Assembly: GCA_020850785.1 (NCBI GenBank)
Contig: JADZDZ010000340.1
Location: forward strand, 1 to 20,740
Length of the DNA: 20,740 nucleotides
Origin: Candidatus Sumerlaeota bacterium
GTDB lineage: Bacteria; Sumerlaeota; Sumerlaeia; SLMS01
Direction: 5' to 3'
In this document: in pieces, positions 13,556 through 20,740 of the stretch
Position numbering within the stretch: the stretch's first letter is position 1
Layout: the number at the start of each line of letters is the position of its first letter
Program-made: the position numbers and the translations under genes
The notes under the pieces: generated by a model
What the model was told of the DNA's origin: nothing
Database searches by the model: none
What the model saw: the letters and a program-made list of their open reading frames with translations, nothing else

Positions 13556-15432
13556 GGGGATGACATCTTTTCCTTTTTTGCGATTTTGGAACGATATGAA
13601 GCGATTCCAATTGAACGCAACGAAAAGGATTCGTGGATCGGGTTGGTGGGGCGGAAAAGCGTCACCGTCGTCGGGGCATCCAATTCAAGCGTTGTATCCA
13701 GCCATGTGACGGAGCGGTCGCCAATGGGAAGTGTAAGAGGCGGAAGGCTTCGCGGCTCAGGCCCCGCGAGCGTGGCAACAAGGGGAGGTTCTTCCGAGGC
13801 TTTGGGAAGCGATTGTTCTATGGCATGGACAAGAATTTCATCCCCGCTGCGGGACGGAAGGCTGATTGAGCGCTGATCGGGTGGAAAATCGATGAGTGCC
13901 GAGCGGTCCAAACGGGTGGGCGTGAGCGCGAGTGCCGCATCAACACGCAGTAGCGTGACGTTCTCGTTCATCCATGGTTGAAGGTTTGGGGCGATGGAAA
14001 CGGACTTGGTTCCGTCGCGAAGAACGATGAGCGCCTTTGCGGGGGAGGACTCCGTTTGGTAGTCGGCGCTGTGTCCCTTTCCACGCAGCCAGCAGGTTTG
14101 AACTGCGGCGTAGAGCGTGGCGCCGGGATCGAGGATGCGCTGGCGATAAAGACGACGACCTTCGGGAATGACGAGGAGGCTTCCATCGGGCGCGGCGGCG
14201 ACGAATTCGTTGGCGGACTTGACGACGCTGTTGTTCTTCGCTGCGGCGGAGGTCATCTGCGCCATCAGCGCAACATTGGCGACCTGAAGCATCAGGGTAA
14301 GAATTGCCACGACGGCAAGAAACGCCCTTTGCACGAACGCAAAGCCGTCGCGGTGGCAGAACGTCGTGATGATGACGAGCGCGAAGAAGAGGAGTGGCAG
14401 AAAGAGCACGCGCATTCCGTCCAGCGGCGACACGGTGATTGTTGCCATGGGAAGCGAGGAGAGAATGGCTGCGAGAAGGCAGAAGACCGGCGCGCGGCGA
14501 AAGCCCGTGAAGAACAGGACGATTCCGCAGAATGCCGCTCCGGCAACCGCCCAGAAGAGCGAGAAGGTTGATGCGGGAAAGGCCTGAAAGGGGCACGCGA
14601 GCGCGGAAAAAATCCTCGCGATGTTTCCGCCAAGGGTGCCAACGGTGTGTGGTTGGATGGTGTGGTAGCCCGCGATCCCGCCAAGCACCGCGCTGCGGAA
14701 GGAGAGGTATGCGATGCCGATTCCCACCGGCAGGATCATCAGCATCGCGCGTGCGCGGGAGCGCGCCAGCGCAGGAGGAGCGAGCAGCAGCGCCGCGAGT
14801 GGCAGGATGATGCAGCCGCTGACAGCGACTTCCTTCGACAGGAGCGCAAGGACCAGAAAAGCGAGCGACGCGAGTGTGATGGAAATCGAATCACGCGCGA
14901 GGGCACGCAGCGCGAAGGCCACCGCGTGAATGATGAACGTGGCCGCGAGCAGGTCCGTGCGTCCGCTGACCCAGAAAAGCGCCTCATTCTTCAGCGGATT
15001 CAATGCAATCAACATGGCGCAGGCGGCGGCGATGACGCCGGTGGTCTGGCCGCAAAGCATCTGACATGCGAGGAAAACGCCGACGATCGCCGACACAAAA
15101 ATCACGATGTTGGTGATGTGGCAGCCGACGGCGCTGGAACCGTGAAAGGCCTCGTCCAGAGTGAACGAAAGGCGCGACAGCGGGCGATAAAACCCACCCT
15201 CGCCACGGGCGCCTTCATTCCAGTCGCCGACAAACGTCGCAAGGGACTGGGAAAACGTGCGCGGCCTCACCTGAAACCAATCGTCGGCGTGCAGCCCCAT
15301 GAACAATCCCGGCAGGCTGACGACGACGGCGATGGCCACGAGCATCAGGAGCAGACTGCGCGGCGACGCCGCTGGGGCGACGGGCGGAGGTTCCGGAAGC
15401 GCGGCGTGACCGGTGATCTGTACCGTGATCAT
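13552..15432 (-). CDS. GT-C type polytopic membrane protein
   Basis: The product (626 residues from ATG 15432) has a short Pro/Ala-rich cytoplasmic leader and a first helix (about 26-46). The periplasmic motif GLHADDW (D50, D51) and GGFYRPLSRLSFTLDEAFHG follow, then HITNIVIF. The acidic pair after the first helix and the F-Y-R-P-L motif are typical of GT-C glycosyltransferases that use polyprenyl-phosphate sugars (PMT/TMTC-like). About ten further helices run to about residue 400, and a soluble C-terminal domain of some 220 residues completes the protein. A TTG at 15456 would add eight residues and lies 4 nt after the preceding stop; neither start has a good ribosome binding site. The end overlaps the reductase gene (TTGA). 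It is a different subfamily from the plus-strand GT-C protein. Activity is inferred from the motifs only. Confidence 0.78.
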   Translation of the reverse strand: MITVQITGHAALPEPPPVAPAASPRSLLLMLVAIAVVVSLPGLFMGLHADDWFQVRPRTFSQSLATFVGDWNEGARGEGGFYRPLSRLSFTLDEAFHGSSAVGCHITNIVIFVSAIVGVFLACQMLCGQTTGVIAAACAMLIALNPLKNEALFWVSGRTDLLAATFIIHAVAFALRALARDSISITLASLAFLVLALLSKEVAVSGCIILPLAALLLAPPALARSRARAMLMILPVGIGIAYLSFRSAVLGGIAGYHTIQPHTVGTLGGNIARIFSALACPFQAFPASTFSLFWAVAGAAFCGIVLFFTGFRRAPVFCLLAAILSSLPMATITVSPLDGMRVLFLPLLFFALVIITTFCHRDGFAFVQRAFLAVVAILTLMLQVANVALMAQMTSAAAKNNSVVKSANEFVAAAPDGSLLVIPEGRRLYRQRILDPGATLYAAVQTCWLRGKGHSADYQTESSPAKALIVLRDGTKSVSIAPNLQPWMNENVTLLRVDAALALTPTRLDRSALIDFPPDQRSISLPSRSGDEILVHAIEQSLPKASEEPPLVATLAGPEPRSLPPLTLPIGDRSVTWLDTTLELDAPTTVTLFRPTNPIHESFSLRSIGIASYRSKIAKKEKMSSP

Positions 15433-15460
15433 TTGCGCGGCGGCGTTTGGTCGCAACGCG

Positions 15461-16519
15461 TCACGCGCGCGGATCGACGCCGGTTTCCTTGATGCGCTGC
15501 ATGAAGAAGTTCACGTCGTAGTCGATGGAGCGCTGTGCAAATTCGCGGGCTTCCGCCTTCTTCCCCTGATTGTACAAATTCACGCGAAGGTCGTAGCACA
15601 GGACGGCGCGGTGGGGGAAAAGACGAAGGGCTTCGCGAAGCGCGCGTTCCTCTGCGGGAAGGTCCTTGGTCTCGCGATACATGGCGGATGCAATGTGATA
15701 GACCTGACCGATGGTTGGAACGGAACCGCGGCCAAGTGAAAGAAGGAAATCGGCGCCTTCGTGCACCTGATTTGCCGCGCGGGAAACCCGCTCGTAGTCG
15801 AAAACTGCGGCGATGTCCGCAGGGTTGTCACGAAGTCCCTCCTCCAGATAGCGCTTCGCCGTCAGCGTGTCGGTCGTCTGCGCGAGCACGCGGCCCACGA
15901 CGATCTTCCCCTCGCTGGTGGAGGCCAGAGCATCGCGCTGCGAATTGACGAGCGCAATCGCCTCCTGATCGCGCTGAAGCTCGCGAAGACAGACGGCCTT
16001 GCCGAGCAGACTCAACCTGTCATCGGGGCACTTCAGCAACGCCTGTTCATACTGCATCAGCGCCTCGGCGGGGCGGCCCGCGCGACGCTGCGCCGTGCCA
16101 AGGTGATAGAGCGAAGCGCACTCATCGCCCAAATACCAGTTCGCGACGGACAACAACCAGTCGGCTTCGCTGTTTGTGGGGCAGAGCGCGGAGGCCCGCT
16201 GCAAATCGGCGCGCGCCTTTGTCAGCGCAGCGTTTTCCTTCAACATGCCGAGTGATGACGCATCGAGCTGGCGCGATTCGAAGCGCATCTTCGCGGCGAC
16301 TTCGCGCAGCTTTTCCATCTCTTCGCGCGCGGAGGAAAGATAGACTTCAGCATACTCGCAGGAGCTTCGGTTGCCGAGGGCGGCGCGCTGCAGTTGCGAC
16401 TTCCCGATGCTCTTCATGGAGAACGCGACGAGCAGCGCAGTGGTCGCAACGACAGCCCACACCGGCGCCATGCGACGCAGGTCCTGGGAAAGTGGTGGAT
16501 GGGGTGCGTTGTCAGCCAT
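15461..16519 (-). CDS. Membrane-anchored TPR protein
   Basis: The 352-residue protein has one hydrophobic segment near the N-terminus (about 18-35, VWAVVATTALLVAFSM), with a Pro-rich start and an Arg pair before it, suggesting an uncleaved anchor with the rest in the periplasm. A helical region (about 57-110, likely coiled coil: SSAREEMEKLREVAAKM) precedes TPR units, clearest at about 138-175 (HLGTAQRRAGRPAEALMQYEQALLKCPDD), 221-240 and 285-345. Several cysteines (54, 113, 132, 164, 177) are spread through the repeats. No enzymatic motif is seen; a scaffolding or assembly role is inferred. It starts 5 nt after the C25 peptidase stop and ends just before the GT-C gene. The ATG is supported by position only, with a weak AGTAGAG upstream. 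Confidence 0.82.
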   Translation of the reverse strand: MADNAPHPPLSQDLRRMAPVWAVVATTALLVAFSMKSIGKSQLQRAALGNRSSCEYAEVYLSSAREEMEKLREVAAKMRFESRQLDASSLGMLKENAALTKARADLQRASALCPTNSEADWLLSVANWYLGDECASLYHLGTAQRRAGRPAEALMQYEQALLKCPDDRLSLLGKAVCLRELQRDQEAIALVNSQRDALASTSEGKIVVGRVLAQTTDTLTAKRYLEEGLRDNPADIAAVFDYERVSRAANQVHEGADFLLSLGRGSVPTIGQVYHIASAMYRETKDLPAEERALREALRLFPHRAVLCYDLRVNLYNQGKKAEAREFAQRSIDYDVNFFMQRIKETGVDPRA

Positions 16520-16524
16520 TGGCT

Positions 16525-19500
16525 CTACTTGTTTCCGTCTTCGGCGGCGATTTCCGCGCCGGGCTTGTTGTCATGATCATTCAGTTCAAAGCGAACCGAT
16601 TTCAACACCGGCTCGCCTTCCTTTCCACCGTAAAGCGTGGCACGCCATTGGGTGACGTTCGTGCCGGCGGGGGAAACAACTTTGTCCCCGGCGACGAGCG
16701 GCCGCCAGTCCTGCCAAGTGATGCCATCCCCCGAACGGAGCCCAAAACGCAACGAATACTCGATGCGCGTGGTTCGCGGCGTTTCCTGATCGACAACCAA
16801 CGAGGCATTGAGCGGCTTCGCCAGTTGGATGATGGGGCTTTCGTAGATTCCCGCCACCGGCGCCATGGAGATGGAACTAATGTCATTGAGCGAGGGATAA
16901 TCGGGACCGCTGATCTCAAAATCGAGATAGCCGTCACGGACATCGTAGCGACCCATGTAAATCCTTCCAACGGTGGGTCGCGTTTCGAGCGCCCAGTTCT
17001 TGTTGTCCTCGAAGCGGTATTTGAAGTCGCCGGACATCTGCTCAGGTTCGTAGTCTCCGACCGACTGGAAATAGACGTCATACCAGTTCGTATCGGGATC
17101 GGGAACCGGCATGCGGAACTTCACGGGCGGCCCCGTTTCAGAGAATGTCAGGTAAAGATGGCCGCCGAGGTTGCCCCACAGGTTGTCGCTCTTGGCCTGA
17201 TCGCCGAGTGCCCCCTCGATCAGGTAATCGGAATTGAAGGGCATCGTCTGCATCATTGCGTCGGGGCGTGCAGAAACGGAAATGGAACCGTCGGGCGCAC
17301 GAACCACACCGTGCATCATGCCGAAATCGGGGAACGACGAAAAATCCCAGACGTTCGTGTCGGTTCCGAACTCGCCATCACCAACGATGTATGGCATCGT
17401 GATGGTCATGGTGTTGTCGTCGTAGGTGTCTTCCAGATACTCGCGATCCTCGTTCAGGCTGAAGGAAAGGGTGTACTGCCCCGGCTTCACACCCCAGTCA
17501 AACTGCATCAGCGCGCTCTCGCCGGCCTTCAGTCCGGGGAAGCGTCGCATTGCGATGCGGTCGCGCGTGGCGCGCTGGCCGACTGCATAGACGGACATGC
17601 GGAAGTCACGCACGAAATCCTGTGTTGAATTATTCGTGAAGGGAACACGCACCGTGACGCGTTCGTAGGGCTTCAGGAACTTGCTGCTGACAAAAAGCTG
17701 ATCCTTCGTCAGCGCCAGATTCGGCGCCGCGAGGAAATCGAACTCCTTCCGCAGCGTGTTGTTCTCAAGGTTCACGTCGCCGGGCGTTCCGTTCACCTTC
17801 ACGGCGGCAAAGACGACGGGGGTCGTGGAGCTTCCGTTGGTGGGGTCCCAGCGAAGCCTGAACGTGTGCTTTTCGCCGGGATAAAGTTCATCCACTGAAT
17901 CAGGGGGAAACCAGACGAGCGATGTCGGCACGGCGTTCTTCTCCACCCACGGCTCGTTCAGGTAGGCGAGTCCGCGAACATTGCGGGCGACTTCATCACC
18001 GTTGTTCACGACGGAGAATCGCAGGTACACGGTGCGGCCGGCGAAGATGTTCTCGCTTTCGGAGATGAAGCTGCCGGGAACGATGGCGACATCAGGGCCG
18101 GACTTGAAGGAATACGTGAACGGCGTCAGTTGCAGGAGGCGGCGCCGGTCGCCGGAGAGGTCGTATAGCTCCAGCAGGAAATTGGTCGGCTTGCTGTCTG
18201 TATATACGCTGGTGGTGTTGAAGGTGAGGCTGCGGCTTTCCGTGGGCTTGAGTGATTCGATGATCAGCGGATCGCCGAGGGGAACGGATTCCGTGGCGTT
18301 GATGCGCTTGAGAACGGCCTCCAGTTTCGGCAGCGCGAGGTTGGTCATGTTGTAGACGGGGATGGTGAACTGCGTGCCCGCGTTCTGCGGAAGGCGCGAA
18401 ACGGCGACGGCATCGAGCGGGAAATCAAGGTAGCGCACCTGATCGCTCTGCGCGCGCAGCACCAACTGGCTTTCGCCAAGCACGTCCCCAAGCTGCTCCT
18501 TGTCCTCGGAAGGAATGATCAGGCGCCCGCGCACGGTCGTCACCCCGGCGGGGAAGGATTTCTCAAGGGGAGGAGTCGTGTTGTCCCCCACGGCGACGGT
18601 GACCGGGAAGCGCGCCAGCTCCTTTCGCTTCTCCACGTCGTCGATGACAATCTGCGCGTTTGGAATTTCCAGGTCCGTTTCGTTTCGAACCTTGAAACGA
18701 ATCTGCAGCGGCTTGCCGGCCTCTATCACGGTGGAGGCATCCGGCGTCGTATCCCACGAAAGCGTGACCTTCGATTCCTGCACGGCAAGGGGGAGGCTCG
18801 CGAGTTGCGACTTCTTTGCCTCATCGTTGGAGGTCTCAACGAGCACGTTGTAGCTTCCCGGCGCGAGGTAGGCGGGAATCCCCACGGTGGTATTGATGTC
18901 GCCACTACGAACGATGAAGCGACTTTCGGCGATGGGAAGGTTGGTCGTGTCCGTGACGACCACGCGGCCCGAAGCATGGTCGTAGCCGTCCGTCCTGCCG
19001 GTGATCTTCAGCACGCGCCCCGTTGCCGACAGGATTCGCGCCGGTTCCACCTTCGCATCCAACGGCGCGGGCATCGGTGGCAGGTTGCTGGCGGGATCGC
19101 CCATCAACAAATACTGGTTCGTTACGGACGGATTGTTTCTGTCCAGATAGTAATCGAGTTTGGACAGCAGGCAGAGTGTTCCGAAATCGGTGATCTTGTC
19201 GTGGCAGAGATGCTCATAGAACGCAGAGATCAGGTAGTCATGCTCGTAGCTGCTGGTGCCATCGATGGGAATGAAGGCGCCGATCATTCCGCCATTCTTG
19301 CGGCGGATGAAGTGCTCTGAAAGGCTGGCGCGAACCGGCTCCACGGGATAATCCACCCAACCGGTGTCGCACGATCCCGCAATGAGGAAGGGATGGCGGC
19401 CGCTGTCGGTCATTCTGTCAATGTCGCGAATGTGGAGGATGCGTTCCGAAGACCACAGGTTGGGTCCGCCGTGGCCGAGGTACGTGACGGTGAGCGCGCC

Positions 19501-20740
19501 ACGGCTCATTTCTCCGATCACGCGATCGGTGAACTCCGCGCTGCGCTTTCGCCAGATGCCGCGGAAATAATCCTCGTAGGGAAAATCCTGCAGCTTCAGC
19601 AATTCCACCGCATGCGGCGGCAGGAACGCTTTGCGAACAATGGCACGCGCAACGGAAATGAAATCCGGTTCGTCATCGGTGACAAACAGGTGGCGGTTGC
19701 GCCATTCGCCGGTGGGCGGGTTGGTGTCGTAGCCCAGAATCTTGTCCGTCACGATCTTCATTTCCTCCGGATCGTTCACGGAGATGCGCGCGATTTCCAC
19801 ATCAGCGATGGGGCCCATGCCCGTGATCAGCGCGTAGCTTTCATCGCCGCGGATTCTCACGCTGGGGTCCTGCCAGCCAAAGACAGGGATCATGTTTCGC
19901 GATACGCCGGGCGAATCACGGCGGTATTCCCACCAGTATTCGGAGCCCTCTCCCACGAGAAGAACTTCGCGCAACCGTGGCGCCTTGCGCGCGCGAAAGA
20001 TGTGGGCGATGCAGTCGTGAATGGCCTGATAGCTGATTTCCCCGTAGGAGAACGCGGCGTACACATCATCCACCGAATACGAGGCAACCGACATCGACTT
20101 TGCGCGATAATCCAGCAGCGGCCGCAGCTCGTTGAAAAGCTCCGGATAGTAGATCGCGAGGTAATCGATCTGACTGTCGTCTACGAAGCTCCTCGGTGCC
20201 TTGACTGACTGAAAGGGGGGCGGAACGAAGTAGGTTTCCGCAGGCGCGTAGAGGAACTGCGTGCCCGCTGCGGGAACGCGAAGGAAGGCGGTGTACTGGA
20301 GCGGATTCGTCTGTCCTGCCAGATTGATGACAAGCGGCTCCAGCGGCTTCGTGACATCGAAGGCGTATCCACCGCCCCGGAAATTGTCCTGCTTCGCAAG
20401 AAGAACGGAGTAGGTTGTTGGCGCGTCAAAATCCGCCGTGAAGAGAGTCTGCGGCTTCAGCCCAAGCGACGTGATGGGAAGGGTGAACTCCGCCATGATG
20501 AAACGGAAGGGATTCGATTTGCTGGCATCGGTTTGTTCGGGATTTGAAACGCTCAGCGTGTTGATTCCTTCAACCAGTTGGGAGCTTTCGAAGGAAACGG
20601 CCTTGTTCTCCACGCGGCCCGTGCGCGCTTCGCCGGCGGCAACGGGCTTGTTGTTGATGAGGAGGTCGAAAAGCGATGCGTTAATCCTCTGCGGATCGGC
20701 CCCCACAATCCAGGCATTGAATTTCGCCTGGGTGTTGGCG
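16525..20740 (-). CDS. Large gingipain-like C25 family cysteine peptidase (N-terminus outside window)
   Basis: The frame is open to the right edge, so at least 1404 residues of a longer protein are visible; GTG 20706 is probably internal. A beta-rich N-terminal part precedes a caspase-like C25 catalytic domain (about 170-550), including REVLLVGEGSEYWW, ARISVNDPEEM, EWRNRHLFVTDDE, the catalytic histidine in YLGHGGPNLW (codon 19471-19473) and the catalytic cysteine in AGSCDTGW (codon 19369-19371). The His-Cys spacing of 34 residues is close to that of gingipain R. About 600 residues of Ig/CARDB-like beta domains follow (VYLRFSVVNNGDEVARNV; VPFTNNSTQDF), then a C-terminal beta module (WQDWRPL, QWRATLYGG). 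It should be a surface or secreted protease. No PEP-CTERM, LPXTG or recognisable type IX sorting domain is visible at the end (IAAEDGNK). Confidence 0.85.
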   Translation of the reverse strand, partial: ANTQAKFNAWIVGADPQRINASLFDLLINNKPVAAGEARTGRVENKAVSFESSQLVEGINTLSVSNPEQTDASKSNPFRFIMAEFTLPITSLGLKPQTLFTADFDAPTTYSVLLAKQDNFRGGGYAFDVTKPLEPLVINLAGQTNPLQYTAFLRVPAAGTQFLYAPAETYFVPPPFQSVKAPRSFVDDSQIDYLAIYYPELFNELRPLLDYRAKSMSVASYSVDDVYAAFSYGEISYQAIHDCIAHIFRARKAPRLREVLLVGEGSEYWWEYRRDSPGVSRNMIPVFGWQDPSVRIRGDESYALITGMGPIADVEIARISVNDPEEMKIVTDKILGYDTNPPTGEWRNRHLFVTDDEPDFISVARAIVRKAFLPPHAVELLKLQDFPYEDYFRGIWRKRSAEFTDRVIGEMSRGALTVTYLGHGGPNLWSSERILHIRDIDRMTDSGRHPFLIAGSCDTGWVDYPVEPVRASLSEHFIRRKNGGMIGAFIPIDGTSSYEHDYLISAFYEHLCHDKITDFGTLCLLSKLDYYLDRNNPSVTNQYLLMGDPASNLPPMPAPLDAKVEPARILSATGRVLKITGRTDGYDHASGRVVVTDTTNLPIAESRFIVRSGDINTTVGIPAYLAPGSYNVLVETSNDEAKKSQLASLPLAVQESKVTLSWDTTPDASTVIEAGKPLQIRFKVRNETDLEIPNAQIVIDDVEKRKELARFPVTVAVGDNTTPPLEKSFPAGVTTVRGRLIIPSEDKEQLGDVLGESQLVLRAQSDQVRYLDFPLDAVAVSRLPQNAGTQFTIPVYNMTNLALPKLEAVLKRINATESVPLGDPLIIESLKPTESRSLTFNTTSVYTDSKPTNFLLELYDLSGDRRRLLQLTPFTYSFKSGPDVAIVPGSFISESENIFAGRTVYLRFSVVNNGDEVARNVRGLAYLNEPWVEKNAVPTSLVWFPPDSVDELYPGEKHTFRLRWDPTNGSSTTPVVFAAVKVNGTPGDVNLENNTLRKEFDFLAAPNLALTKDQLFVSSKFLKPYERVTVRVPFTNNSTQDFVRDFRMSVYAVGQRATRDRIAMRRFPGLKAGESALMQFDWGVKPGQYTLSFSLNEDREYLEDTYDDNTMTITMPYIVGDGEFGTDTNVWDFSSFPDFGMMHGVVRAPDGSISVSARPDAMMQTMPFNSDYLIEGALGDQAKSDNLWGNLGGHLYLTFSETGPPVKFRMPVPDPDTNWYDVYFQSVGDYEPEQMSGDFKYRFEDNKNWALETRPTVGRIYMGRYDVRDGYLDFEISGPDYPSLNDISSISMAPVAGIYESPIIQLAKPLNASLVVDQETPRTTRIEYSLRFGLRSGDGITWQDWRPLVAGDKVVSPAGTNVTQWRATLYGGKEGEPVLKSVRFELNDHDNKPGAEIAAEDGNK

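Noticed and set aside
12659..13876. Plus-strand open frame of 405 codons over the Rmd-like gene
   Set aside because: Antisense to a well-conserved SDR enzyme, no recognisable motif, and it crosses the boundary of two overlapping minus-strand genes.
16174..17628. Plus-strand open frame of 484 codons antisense to the C25 peptidase and TPR genes
   Set aside because: Same antisense effect; the translation is Arg-rich with no domain pattern, and the opposite strand carries a continuous, domain-bearing protein.

Overview
The window is GC-rich, gene-dense bacterial DNA with no rRNA, tRNA, CRISPR array or insertion sequence that I can see. The gene set includes an NtrC-type regulator with a GSFTGA loop (implying sigma-54), an O-antigen-ligase-like protein, a protein with a clear signal peptide, GT-C type membrane glycosyltransferases and a gingipain-like C25 peptidase. 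This fits a diderm (Gram-negative type) environmental bacterium, quite possibly from an uncultivated lineage. The sequence alone does not fix the phylum.

Layout: two gene blocks converge at about 5.4 kb. The plus-strand block (positions 3-5398) holds six genes. They are the 3' end of an unrecognised gene, tadA (tRNA adenosine deaminase), an NtrC-family response regulator, acyP (acylphosphatase), a NodB-type polysaccharide deacetylase, and a GT-C membrane glycosyltransferase-like protein. The first three overlap by 1-4 nt and the last two by 8 nt.

The minus-strand block runs from the right edge down to 5421 and holds nine genes. In order of transcription they are a very large C25-type cysteine peptidase (its N-terminus lies outside the window), a membrane-anchored TPR protein, a second GT-C-like membrane protein, an Rmd-like GDP-sugar reductase, an O-antigen ligase/polymerase with a TPR-like tail, an NtrB-type sensor histidine kinase, a TlyA-family rRNA methyltransferase, a secreted 876-residue TPR protein, and a 110-residue protein resembling the N-terminal domain of PilT without its ATPase. 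Four junctions are 4-nt stop/start overlaps, two are gaps of 5 nt or a few tens of nt, and two are gaps of 49 and 109 nt. This suggests one long, translationally coupled unit, perhaps with an internal promoter in the 109-nt gap.

How they may work together (inference): the deacetylase/GT-C pair on the plus strand and the GT-C, Rmd-like and ligase genes on the minus strand point to making and exporting a surface glycan, possibly with a 6-deoxyhexose made from GDP-mannose. The C25 peptidase and the two TPR proteins would act outside the cytoplasmic membrane. The histidine kinase and the NtrC-type regulator, about 7 kb apart on opposite strands, are a plausible cognate pair. The most unusual items are the stand-alone PilT-N-like protein and the large C25 peptidase without a recognisable C-terminal sorting signal. 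No intergenic stretch exceeds about 110 bases.
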